From the NCBI GenBank assembly GCA_964369975.1, contig CAYJFZ010000003.1:62001-126000 (forward strand): 64,000 bases of DNA. The letters run 5' to 3'. Each line of letters begins with the position of its first letter. Position 1 is the stretch's first letter. Of this stretch, positions 1 to 6,728 are shown one piece after another. Below the pieces are notes generated by a model that saw nothing but the letters and a program-made list of their open reading frames with translations, did not search any database and was not told the DNA's origin. Source of the stretch: RGIG3102 sp964369975. Its GTDB lineage: Bacteria; Bacillota; Clostridia; Oscillospirales; Ruminococcaceae. A program made the position numbers and the translations under genes.

Positions 1-136
1 CAAGCATTTATGTCTAATTATCATCATTTTTTCAAAATATACAAAAAAAGCTCGCTTATTATAATTTTTTTACACAAAGTAACAACAATTTGTTAATATT
101 CATAAACTATATTATCTTATGTTTTGAGGTGATTTT

Positions 137-571
137 ATGCTTTGTGATAATTTATGTAAAAAAGAAAAACTAATTTTAGCTACAAAAACTATCTATGATA
201 TTAATTTTTTTCATTATAAAAATCTATTTTTTAAAGAAAAGTGCGATTCTTTTATTACAGCTATGCTTAATTTTAAAAATAAGTATTTTTTATTATATGA
301 TGAAATGGGCGCTTGCGAAGATTATATTTTAAAAGAAATTAGTGATAAAAAAATAAGCGATACAATCATTTTTAAAATTTACTCTGATTTTCACAGTGAA
401 AAACTATGCGCTGTATACTTATATGAAAAAGATTCATTTATTTTTTCAAATTTTAACTACTGCAAAGCCTGTATAGACTTGTCTTGCTTATATTATCCAA
501 TAAATAATGAAAAACATCTTTACTATAAAAAAATTGGTGATGAATTTTGCAATTCTACTTTTGTATTTTAA
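137..571 (+). CDS. hypothetical cysteine-containing protein
   Basis: This is a 144-residue protein of no family I recognise. It is preceded by a GAGGTGA ribosome site about 6 bases before the ATG. It is rich in Phe, Tyr, Lys and Asp, has scattered cysteines (including a CDNLC near the N-terminus and a CKAC near residue 110), and has no signal peptide or membrane segment. Its size and mix of cysteines with alternating hydrophobic and charged stretches faintly recall the DUF3793 gene at 4957-5523, but I cannot align the two convincingly. It stands alone, with a 160-bp gap before the ferredoxin gene. The coding call rests on the ribosome site and frame length only. Confidence 0.6.
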   Translation: MLCDNLCKKEKLILATKTIYDINFFHYKNLFFKEKCDSFITAMLNFKNKYFLLYDEMGACEDYILKEISDKKISDTIIFKIYSDFHSEKLCAVYLYEKDSFIFSNFNYCKACIDLSCLYYPINNEKHLYYKKIGDEFCNSTFVF

Positions 572-629
572 ATTTACTGATGCTTCATAAATGAAATTAT
601 AAATAGCTTATCAAGCTTTAGTCTGTATT

Positions 630-647
630 TGATTATAATCATTAGCT
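630..647 (+). promoter_or_regulatory. possible Fur/PerR-type palindrome before the ferredoxin gene
   Basis: TGATTATAATCA at 630-641 is a perfect 12-bp palindrome. The overlapping stretch 633-647 (TTATAATCATTAGCT) matches most of the Bacillus PerR consensus TTATAATnATTATAA. It lies about 90 bp upstream of the EFR1-type ferredoxin gene. In an AT-rich genome such matches arise by chance, so the assignment is weak. Confidence 0.25.
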
Positions 648-733
648 TAAGTAATATTTTTATTACCTATTGAAATTTATAAATTTATGTGATAGCATAG
701 CAATAAGGATTATTATTTTAGGAGGATTGTAAG

Positions 734-1522
734 ATGAATTTTACAAAAACAAATGTTGTATTTTTTAGTGCAACACAGGTAAGCAAAAAATATGCTATGG
801 CTATGGCAGAAACTTTCGGCAATGAAACTGTTGTTTATGACATTACTTTACCACAAAACAGAGATGCTAAAAATGCACCTTCATTTAAAAGTGATGAATT
901 AGTTATCGTTTCTTTACCAATTTACGGTGGTAGAATTCCTTTAGTGTGTGATGAGTATATCAATGCATTAAAAGGAGACAATACACCTTGTATTGTAATA
1001 GGTACATATGGTAATCGCCATTATGATGATGCTGTAGTTGAAATGGAAGATATTTTAAAATCAAAAGGCTTTAAAATCGTAGGCGGCGCAGCTCCTGTTG
1101 GAAGGCACTCATTTACTGATAATTTAGCAGGTGATAGACCAAGCGCTCAAGACCTTGATTCAATAAAAGAATTTGCTAAAAAAATTATAGCAAACGATTT
1201 TAAAGAAATTCCACAAGGCACAATTTTAGGCGCAAGACCATACAAAGAAAGAGGCGCAGGTGGCCAAGTTATCGCACCTGAAACTACTGATGATTGTGTA
1301 AACTGCAAAATATGTGCTAAAAAATGTCCAATGGGCATAATTAGTTTAGAAGAACCTAAAGATTTTGCAAAAGATGCAGGCTTATGTATAAAATGTAATT
1401 CTTGTGTAGTTTACTGCCCAAAACAAGCAAAAAAATTCACAAGCGAAGGCTATTTAAAAATAGTTCAATACTTAGAAACTAACTTTTCACAGCCTGATAG
1501 AGAAAACGAATACTTTATCTAA
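734..1522 (+). CDS. EFR1-type flavodoxin/ferredoxin fusion protein
   Basis: This 262-residue protein has a flavodoxin-like N-terminal half and a C-terminal two-cluster ferredoxin domain. The N-terminal half has a first beta strand VVFFSAT followed by a Ser/Thr-rich loop, and later SLPIYGGRIP. The cysteines C188-C191-C194-C198 and C218-C221-C224-C228 form two standard CxxCxxCxxxCP [4Fe-4S] sites. The layout matches clostridial proteins called EFR1 family ferrodoxin, presumed cytosolic electron carriers whose partners are undefined. AGGAGG precedes the ATG, and a hairpin terminator follows, so it is probably monocistronic. FMN binding is inferred, since the N-terminal loop is not a perfect flavodoxin motif. 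Confidence 0.88.
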   Translation: MNFTKTNVVFFSATQVSKKYAMAMAETFGNETVVYDITLPQNRDAKNAPSFKSDELVIVSLPIYGGRIPLVCDEYINALKGDNTPCIVIGTYGNRHYDDAVVEMEDILKSKGFKIVGGAAPVGRHSFTDNLAGDRPSAQDLDSIKEFAKKIIANDFKEIPQGTILGARPYKERGAGGQVIAPETTDDCVNCKICAKKCPMGIISLEEPKDFAKDAGLCIKCNSCVVYCPKQAKKFTSEGYLKIVQYLETNFSQPDRENEYFI

Positions 1523-1529
1523 TACAATA

Positions 1530-1560
1530 AAAAAAGAAGCTTTATATAGCTTCTTTTTTT
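1530..1560 (+). terminator. intrinsic terminator of the ferredoxin gene
   Basis: An inverted repeat AAAAGAAGCT / AGCTTCTTTT with a short loop runs into a T tract immediately after the stop codon at 1522. Confidence 0.85.
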
Positions 1561-1582
1561 ATATAATAATTTAAAATTTTTA

Positions 1583-1663
1583 TTATTTACCTTTATAGCC
1601 TGTCCACATGCACATAAACATTGCAAAAACAGCTATATAAGACCAAAATTTATGTTGTTTCAT
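1583..1663 (-). CDS. 26-residue membrane peptide overlapping the metal ATPase gene
   Basis: A very short frame on the minus strand reads MKQHKFWSY, then a hydrophobic stretch IAVFAMFMCMW, then a basic tail TGYKGK. Its ATG lies inside the last codons of the P-type ATPase gene (a 14-base overlap), and AGAGG sits 9 bases upstream, which suggests translational coupling. The pattern His-Lys-(aromatic)-Trp, one membrane helix, Thr-Gly-(Tyr/His)-Lys resembles a family of tiny clostridial proteins (DUF6219-like, from memory). It is probably a single-pass accessory of the ATPase or of the organelle membrane. Function is unknown, and the coding status rests on the ribosome site and the composition. Confidence 0.55.
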   Translation of the reverse strand: MKQHKFWSYIAVFAMFMCMWTGYKGK

Positions 1664-3782
1664 CTTCTATTACCTCTGTAAGTGTTAGTATTTCATCTTT
1701 TTTAATCATAGGGCTTGTTGAATTTAGGGTTAATAGCATTGTTGATGCATTATGCATTAAAGCTGAGGTATTTGTTGTAATTATCCCTAAAATACCTAAA
1801 ATAATCAATGCTGTGTTAAACGATACTATAAATCCATACTGGTTGTGGATTTTTTGCATTAGTTTTTTGCTAAGTCTTCTTGCTATAATTATTTTACTCA
1901 ATTCATCTGAAATTACTGAAATATCCGCTACTTCTTTAGCTATATCAGAGCATCCATTTAAAGTAAGTGAAACATCTGCCATACTTAAAGCTGGGGTATC
2001 ATTAATTCCATCCCCTACCATAAGTATCGTTTTACCTTTAGCTTTTAATTCCTCTACTATCTCAGCTTTTCCATCTGGTAAAACAGCAGCATAATAATTA
2101 TCTATTCCTATTAATTCACAGGTTCTTTTTGCGTTATTTAGTGCATCGCCTGTAATCATATAAATATCTTTTATACCTTCTCTTTTTAAAGCATCTATCG
2201 TTGCTTTTGCATCAGCTCTTGGTGGATCATCTACACAAATCAAGCCTATTAATTCACCATCAACTGCTAAATAAACAGCACTATCTGTACCAATTTCCTT
2301 TTCTAATTCTATTTGTAATTCATAACTAAAAGGCACTTTCTCATCTTCAAAAACAAAGTGTTTGCTACCTATTATGGTGTGTTTTCCATTGTATATACTT
2401 GCAATACCGTGAGCTACTATATACTCAACTTTTTCGTGTTCTTCAGGATGAAGGACCTCTTTTTGTTTTGCATAATTTACTATCGCATTTGCTACACTAT
2501 GTGGAAAATGTTCCTCTAAGCAAGCGGCTATTTTTAAAACTTCATCTTGTGAATAATCATTATGAACAGATATTACCTTAGACACCTTTGGAACAGCATT
2601 AGTTAAAGTGCCTGTTTTATCAAAAACAACCGTATCAACTTTTGATAAAACTTCAAGGTATTTACCACCTTTAACTAAAATATCGTGGTTTACACCCTCT
2701 TTTAATGCTGAAATTATCGTTATCGGTGTTGTCAATTTAATAGCACATGAAAAGTCTACCATTAATACAGATATCGCCCTTGATAAGCTCCTTGTCAAAA
2801 GTAAAGTTAAAAAGAACAGTCCAAAACTTACAGGAACAATATCATCGGCAAGCCTCTCTGCCTTTCCTTGAACTGATGCCTTTTCTTTTTCGCCAGTGTC
2901 TATTAATTCAATAATTTTAGCTATACGAGAATCATTTTGTAAGCTATTAACTCTAATATTAATTTCACCATCTTCTAAAACAGTCCCTGCAAAAACAGAA
3001 GAATTAATTGTTTTATAAACAGCTATCGCTTCACCTGTCATAGTTGCTTCATTAATTAATGCATCACCAAAAACGATGGTGCCATCAACTGGTATCAAAC
3101 TGCCTTTTCTTATTTTAATTACATCATCTATATTTATATCTTCTTGTAAAATTTCAATTTCTTTATCATCTTTAATTAACCATACTTTATCTACTGTTAT
3201 TTTCAAACTTTGAGCTAAGGCGTTCTTTGCTCGCATATTTGAATATTCAAGTAATAAATCAGATAATTTTAATAAAAACATAGTTGAAGATGCTGTTGAA
3301 TAAGTTTTGTAGAAAATAGAAGCACCTACTGCTGTTGCATCTAAAACCTCAACACTGATTTTTTTATCAGCTAAGGCTAGTAATCCTTCTTTAATATAAG
3401 GTAGGGCACGAAAAACTGTATACACATCTCTTAAGTAAACAGGTAAAAACAATCTTTTTAGAAAATGACATGAACAATGCATTGCTATTTTCTTTTTCAT
3501 CTCAGCTTCTAATTCTTGTGCTTTTTGTTCTTGAGTTAATATTGCAATAGGAATTTGTTTAAAAGAAAGCTCTTTAATTGTTTTTAGTACAGCAAATTTT
3601 GTATCTTTCTTTTCGTATTCGATAAGCACTGAGCCGTTTATATGATTTGCATTTACAGTTTTTACTCCATCTAAAGAAAGGAGCAGTTCGGATAATCCGT
3701 AGCACTGCTCCTTTGTTAATACATACTTACCAAAACGCACTCTTAAACGATTAGGCTTATCACAAATAATGTGATATTTCAT
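1650..3782 (-). CDS. P1B-type metal ATPase with SCA membrane motif (FezB-like)
   Basis: This is a 710-residue heavy-metal P-type ATPase. Residues 1-70 form an HMA-like ferredoxin fold with no CxxC. An actuator TGE motif (TMTGEA) is present, the phosphorylated Asp is D388 in DKTGTLT, and the hinge GDGINDTPAL lies near the C-terminus. The membrane metal site reads S345-C346-A347 followed by xKLTTP, not the CPC of copper or zinc pumps. This Ser-Cys-Ala form is, as I recall, typical of the P1B-6 class, which includes FezB, the ATPase needed for ferrosomes in Clostridioides difficile. Directly upstream is a small Cys-tailed membrane protein and a regulator, a fez-like order. The likely substrate is iron; this is an inference from motif and context. 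Confidence 0.85.
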   Translation of the reverse strand: MKYHIICDKPNRLRVRFGKYVLTKEQCYGLSELLLSLDGVKTVNANHINGSVLIEYEKKDTKFAVLKTIKELSFKQIPIAILTQEQKAQELEAEMKKKIAMHCSCHFLKRLFLPVYLRDVYTVFRALPYIKEGLLALADKKISVEVLDATAVGASIFYKTYSTASSTMFLLKLSDLLLEYSNMRAKNALAQSLKITVDKVWLIKDDKEIEILQEDINIDDVIKIRKGSLIPVDGTIVFGDALINEATMTGEAIAVYKTINSSVFAGTVLEDGEINIRVNSLQNDSRIAKIIELIDTGEKEKASVQGKAERLADDIVPVSFGLFFLTLLLTRSLSRAISVLMVDFSCAIKLTTPITIISALKEGVNHDILVKGGKYLEVLSKVDTVVFDKTGTLTNAVPKVSKVISVHNDYSQDEVLKIAACLEEHFPHSVANAIVNYAKQKEVLHPEEHEKVEYIVAHGIASIYNGKHTIIGSKHFVFEDEKVPFSYELQIELEKEIGTDSAVYLAVDGELIGLICVDDPPRADAKATIDALKREGIKDIYMITGDALNNAKRTCELIGIDNYYAAVLPDGKAEIVEELKAKGKTILMVGDGINDTPALSMADVSLTLNGCSDIAKEVADISVISDELSKIIIARRLSKKLMQKIHNQYGFIVSFNTALIILGILGIITTNTSALMHNASTMLLTLNSTSPMIKKDEILTLTEVIEDETT

Positions 3783-3797
3783 AAACTACTCCTTAAA

Positions 3798-4052
3798 CTA
3801 ACAGTCGCAGCTCTCATCGCAATTACATTCATTTTTTGCTACTGTTTTTGCTTCGCAAACAATATCCTGAGCTTCTTCTTTAATGTTTGCTACATTTTCA
3901 AGCACTACATCTTTAAGTAAAATTGTATTAGCGACACTTTTTACTGCAAGATTGCGAGCCTTTTCTGTTTTTAAAAATCCTAAAACAGCAACTGCTGTAG
4001 CAGCACCAGCTGCAAAAATACATTTATGCTGGTTTGTTATATTTCTAAACAT
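3798..4052 (-). CDS. small membrane protein with Cys-rich tail, DUF6110-like (FezA candidate)
   Basis: This protein has 84 residues if started at the ATG at 4052, which has GGAGG 6 bases before it; a longer frame to 4076 lacks a ribosome site. It has an Ala/Gly-rich membrane segment at about residues 12-27 (FAAGAATAVAVLGFL), then an amphipathic, charged helix, then a tail ECNCDESCDC able to bind metal. This layout matches DUF6110, a short clostridial family found beside P1B-6 ATPases. It ends 15 bases before the ATPase start, so the two are co-transcribed. The position corresponds to FezA, the membrane protein required with FezB for ferrosomes. Identity with FezA is inferred, not tested. Confidence 0.75.
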   Translation of the reverse strand: MFRNITNQHKCIFAAGAATAVAVLGFLKTEKARNLAVKSVANTILLKDVVLENVANIKEEAQDIVCEAKTVAKNECNCDESCDC

Positions 4053-4080
4053 AATTTTCCTCCATTTAATAAGCATTTAA

Positions 4081-4455
4081 TCATAACTTTGTGCACTCAG
4101 TATAGCTTTTTTGTTTGTTTTTCTCTACTCCAAAACCGCAATTTTTGCGATATTCGGATGGAGTGCAGCCAAATTGTTCTTTAAATGCTTTAGAAAATTT
4201 ACTAGTATTTATATATCCTATACTATAAGCTATTTCGCTCACTGATTTGTTAGTTATCCTTAACAGCGTCTGCGCTTTTTTTATTTTAACTTTTCTTATA
4301 TACTTTTTAGGCGGTAAATTAAAGTTTTTATTATATAAATCTCTTAAAGTCGTTTCTGAAATATACAATATTTTTGCAATTTGCTTTTCTGTGTAAAGAG
4401 TATCAAGGAGTAGGTGTCTTGATACATTTAGTATGTATTTTTTTTGTTTGTTCAT
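4081..4455 (-). CDS. short AraC-type DNA-binding regulator
   Basis: This 124-residue protein consists almost entirely of an AraC/XylS double helix-turn-helix domain (residues about 10-110). It contains the hallmark segment SVSEIAYSIGY, then SKFSKAFKEQFGCTPSEYRK. There is no sensor domain, so it either has a partner or acts through its level. ATG 4455 is preferred because AGAGG lies 5 bases before it; an in-frame GTG at 4461 overlaps that site. It is the first gene of the unit with the DUF6110-like protein (28-base gap), the metal ATPase and the tiny peptide, and is separated by a hairpin from the flavodoxin gene upstream. Its likely role is local control of the metal locus. Confidence 0.85.
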   Translation of the reverse strand: MNKQKKYILNVSRHLLLDTLYTEKQIAKILYISETTLRDLYNKNFNLPPKKYIRKVKIKKAQTLLRITNKSVSEIAYSIGYINTSKFSKAFKEQFGCTPSEYRKNCGFGVEKNKQKSYTECTKL

Positions 4456-4471
4456 TCTCACCTCTAAAGAA

Positions 4472-4500
4472 AAAACTCTAAGATTTAATCTTAGAGTTTT
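4472..4500 (-). terminator. hairpin between flavodoxin and AraC genes
   Basis: A perfect 14-bp inverted repeat (AAAACTCTAAGATT at 4472-4485 and its complement at 4487-4500) is followed by a U run on the minus strand. It lies directly after the flavodoxin stop, so it ends or attenuates the DUF2325-DUF3793-flavodoxin transcript. Confidence 0.8.
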
Positions 4501-4504
4501 AAAG

Positions 4505-4915
4505 TTATGCTAATTTTTCACCTAAAGCTTTGCATGTCGCCTCAGCTTGTGCATCTGGTGTTTCGTTACACATATATGATTCTAAGGTTTTTGCTGTTGT
4601 TTCAGCTTCCCAAATTCTCATCCATTCGCCGTCACCCCAGCCATATGAGCCGAATAATACTACATTTTTATCAGCTAAAGAATCTTTAACATCATCCCAC
4701 ATTGGTTGGAATTCTGTTTCTTCTAAAACTTCATCACCCATTGATGGGCAGCCAAAAGCAATACTGTCGTAATTTGCTACTAAATCCTTTGTAAATTTAT
4801 CTGAAGTTAATACATCAACTTCTGCACCTTTTGATTTAGCACCCTCAGCTATACAATTTGCCATAACCTCTGTATTACCTGTACCACTCCAGTACACAAC
4901 TGCAACTTTGCTCAT
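4505..4915 (-). CDS. flavodoxin
   Basis: This is a 136-residue short-chain flavodoxin, a soluble FMN electron carrier that replaces ferredoxin when iron is scarce. The FMN phosphate loop is at the N-terminus (VVYWSGTGNTEVMA). The conserved region FGCPSMGDEVLEE follows, and FGSYGWGDGEWM carries the second FMN-binding loop. AAGGAG precedes the ATG. It follows the DUF3793 and DUF2325 genes in the same direction with a 41-base gap. The group lies next to a metal-handling locus, which supports iron-limitation control. Confidence 0.95.
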   Translation of the reverse strand: MSKVAVVYWSGTGNTEVMANCIAEGAKSKGAEVDVLTSDKFTKDLVANYDSIAFGCPSMGDEVLEETEFQPMWDDVKDSLADKNVVLFGSYGWGDGEWMRIWEAETTAKTLESYMCNETPDAQAEATCKALGEKLA

Positions 4916-4956
4916 AATAAAAATCTCCTTGTTATTTTAAAATTATTTAATATATA

Positions 4957-5523
4957 TTAAGCAACTATCCGTTTTTTAACGGTTAATTGCATAACATCTC
5001 TTCCCTCTTGCCATAGTTTTTTGTAAATTAATTTGCATTTATCATATTTTGCAAACTTCTTTAAAGCCTCATTTAAATCATCATAAACTTTCCAATATCC
5101 ACAAAAACTACAGTTTTTGCCCTTATGGCAAATAAAACCCTCTACATCTTTAGGTGGGTAGCCTAAAAATAAGCCTATTTCATGGGGAAAATTATCATCA
5201 GCTATTAACTTATTTTTCAAAAAATTTATAGAATTTTCTATATTATCAGTATCATAGCCATGTTCTTCCATTATTTTTTTAGATATAGGATTATTGAAAT
5301 CTTTTTTTAATGCTTCTTCTCTGTACACATAAATTAATGCAGAATTTAATCTTTCTTTTAATAAAACAATCTTTATTCCTATGTTTAAAAATTCATTGTT
5401 CCAAAATTTTATACTCTTTATTAATTCATCTTTACATAAAAACTTAACATTAAATAAATTTGCTGTTTTTAATCCTGAAAGTGTAGGAGAGCATTGTTCG
5501 ATTAATATTTTATCATTTAACAT
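4957..5523 (-). CDS. DUF3793 family protein
   Basis: This 188-residue cytosolic protein is recognisable as DUF3793 from the block FPHEIGLFLGYPPKDVEGF, followed by HKGKNCSFCGYWKVY with a CxxC. The function is not established; the family repeatedly occurs next to flavodoxin and iron-transport genes in Clostridia. I start it at ATG 5523, since AGGGGA sits 6-7 bases upstream; the longer frame from 5544 would bury that site. It is separated by 25 bases from DUF2325 upstream, so the two form an operon. The conserved NCSFCGYW suggests metal or redox chemistry, but this is only inference. Confidence 0.88.
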   Translation of the reverse strand: MLNDKILIEQCSPTLSGLKTANLFNVKFLCKDELIKSIKFWNNEFLNIGIKIVLLKERLNSALIYVYREEALKKDFNNPISKKIMEEHGYDTDNIENSINFLKNKLIADDNFPHEIGLFLGYPPKDVEGFICHKGKNCSFCGYWKVYDDLNEALKKFAKYDKCKLIYKKLWQEGRDVMQLTVKKRIVA

Positions 5524-5548
5524 ATAAATTCCCCTGACTTTCATTTTT

Positions 5549-5836
5549 TTAAGCTGGTGTTTGCATAGACTCTAAAATATTTTTTAAAGCTGTTAAAGAG
5601 CTTGAATGAGATCTTTCTACTCTTGCCTTACATCTTTTAGCTTCGCAGTTTGCGCAAGCTATTAATTTATGTGATACAGTTCCTGTAAAAAGAATTATTG
5701 TATCAGGAGAGCCAAATTTGCCTCTTACATCGCCTTTCATTTTAGTAAAAACTTTCGCTTTATATCCATATTGCTTGCATGTATCTATATATCGTCTTTC
5801 CATGCACTCATTACCGCCTACTATAACAACGCTCAT
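5549..5836 (-). CDS. DUF2325 domain protein
   Basis: This 95-residue protein has the DUF2325 pattern: an N-terminal strand VVIVGGNECMERRY like a Rossmann glycine turn, a middle FTGTVSHKLI, and a CANCEAKRCKA cysteine cluster near residues 60-70. The family has no firm biochemical role. It is the first gene of the minus-strand unit DUF2325-DUF3793-flavodoxin, with a GAGGTGATA ribosome site. Two copies of a 16-bp palindrome lie in the 110 bp upstream, so its promoter is probably repressed by a metal- or redox-sensing regulator. Confidence 0.88.
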   Translation of the reverse strand: MSVVIVGGNECMERRYIDTCKQYGYKAKVFTKMKGDVRGKFGSPDTIILFTGTVSHKLIACANCEAKRCKARVERSHSSSLTALKNILESMQTPA

Positions 5837-5857
5837 ATTATCACCTCATATTAAAAG

Positions 5858-5873
5858 GTTAGTTAAAACTAAC
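5858..5873. promoter_or_regulatory. 16-bp palindromic operator, copy 1
   Basis: GTTAGTTAAAACTAAC has perfect 7-bp arms around two bases. It lies 22 bp upstream of the DUF2325 start. Near-identical copies at 5918-5933 and 6675-6690 mark it as a binding site for one regulator. Confidence 0.65.
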
Positions 5874-5917
5874 TTATCTATTAAAAAAAATGTTTACTAT
5901 ATATCTGCTAATTTTTC

Positions 5918-5933
5918 GTTAGTCTTAACTAAC
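5918..5933. promoter_or_regulatory. 16-bp palindromic operator, copy 2
   Basis: GTTAGTCTTAACTAAC has 6-bp arms and the same outer sequence as copy 1, 60 bp away. It sits between the divergent DUF2325 and TetR genes and could act on either. Confidence 0.6.
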
Positions 5934-5979
5934 TGTATTTAAGTATATACTACAAACAAAAAAAAGTCAAGAAAAAAAC

Positions 5980-6031
5980 TTGACAAATTTGTGTAATTTT
6001 AGTAACATTGTTATTAATAGTAACAATGTTA
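5980..6031 (+). promoter_or_regulatory. TetR gene promoter with overlapping autoregulatory palindrome
   Basis: TTGACA at 5980-5985 is 17 bp from TAACAT at 6003-6008. The -10 is the first bases of a perfect inverted repeat TAACATTGTTA (6003-6013) / TAACAATGTTA (6021-6031) with a 7-bp spacer, just before the TetR gene. A regulator bound there would block its own promoter. This site is different from the GTTAGTT palindromes. Confidence 0.55.
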
Positions 6032-6046
6032 TGTGAGGTGTGTTTT

Positions 6047-6652
6047 TTGAGTTATTCATCAAAGCAAACAAAATCAAGAATTATCCTTATAGCAAAAACT
6101 GAATTTCTAAATAATAGCTTTCTTAATGCTAATCTAAGAGAAATTGCAAAAAAAGCTAATGTAACTACTGGTGCTTTATATAATCATTTTGGTAATAAAG
6201 AAATGCTTTTTGAAGCTATAGTAGGAGAATTTGCTGATGAGTTATATGAAGTTTTCTTAGATGAGCATAATAGGATACCGAGTCGAGATGTCTTTACTCA
6301 AGTTGAGCAAAAAGATAATATGGCAAACGGAAGTTTTAAAATTTTAAGATTTATTTATGATAATTTAGATGAGGCAAAATTACTTTTCTTTCATTCTAAT
6401 GGCACAAAGTATGAGTATTTCATAGATAAATTAATTAAAATAGAGGAAGATTCTTCTATTAGAGCTTTAGAAATGGTAAACTTTGATATGAACAATGTAA
6501 ATAAACTTTTTGTACATATCATGGCAACTTCCGGAGTAAAAAATATGATTGAAGTTGTAAGACATGATTTAGAAATAGATGATGCACTTGACTATTTAGG
6601 AAAAATTCAGCTATTTTATTACGCTGGCGTAAAAGAAATATTAGGGCGTTAG
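6047..6652 (+). CDS. TetR/AcrR family transcriptional regulator
   Basis: This 201-residue regulator has an N-terminal TetR helix-turn-helix: FLNANLREIAKKANVTTGALYNHFGNKE is the standard recognition segment. The rest is a helical ligand-binding domain. I start it at TTG 6047, because GAGGTG lies exactly 6 bases before it; an upstream frame from 6008 would overlap the promoter and operator. It is encoded just before a two-gene ABC transporter on the same strand, separated by 76 bp holding a GTTAGTTT palindrome, so it probably controls the transporter or itself. The ligand is unknown. Confidence 0.9.
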   Translation: MSYSSKQTKSRIILIAKTEFLNNSFLNANLREIAKKANVTTGALYNHFGNKEMLFEAIVGEFADELYEVFLDEHNRIPSRDVFTQVEQKDNMANGSFKILRFIYDNLDEAKLLFFHSNGTKYEYFIDKLIKIEEDSSIRALEMVNFDMNNVNKLFVHIMATSGVKNMIEVVRHDLEIDDALDYLGKIQLFYYAGVKEILGR

Positions 6653-6674
6653 TCCTTATATTTTTATAATTTAT

Positions 6675-6690
6675 GTTAGTTTAAACTAAC
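6675..6690. promoter_or_regulatory. 16-bp palindromic operator, copy 3
   Basis: GTTAGTTTAAACTAAC is a perfect 8+8 palindrome between the TetR gene and the first ABC gene. It shares its GTTAGT/ACTAAC arms with both sites upstream of the DUF2325 operon. Confidence 0.65.
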
Positions 6691-6728
6691 TAATCATAAT
6701 TGTTACATAAATTTTAAGGAGAAAAAAT

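Noticed and set aside
1621..2871. Long open frames on the plus strand opposite the metal ATPase gene
   Set aside because: They lack ribosome sites and their translations are antisense shadows of a conserved ATPase.
6008..6046. Upstream extension of the TetR gene from 6008
   Set aside because: It would overlap the -10 element and operator and has no ribosome site, while TTG 6047 has GAGGTG at ideal spacing.
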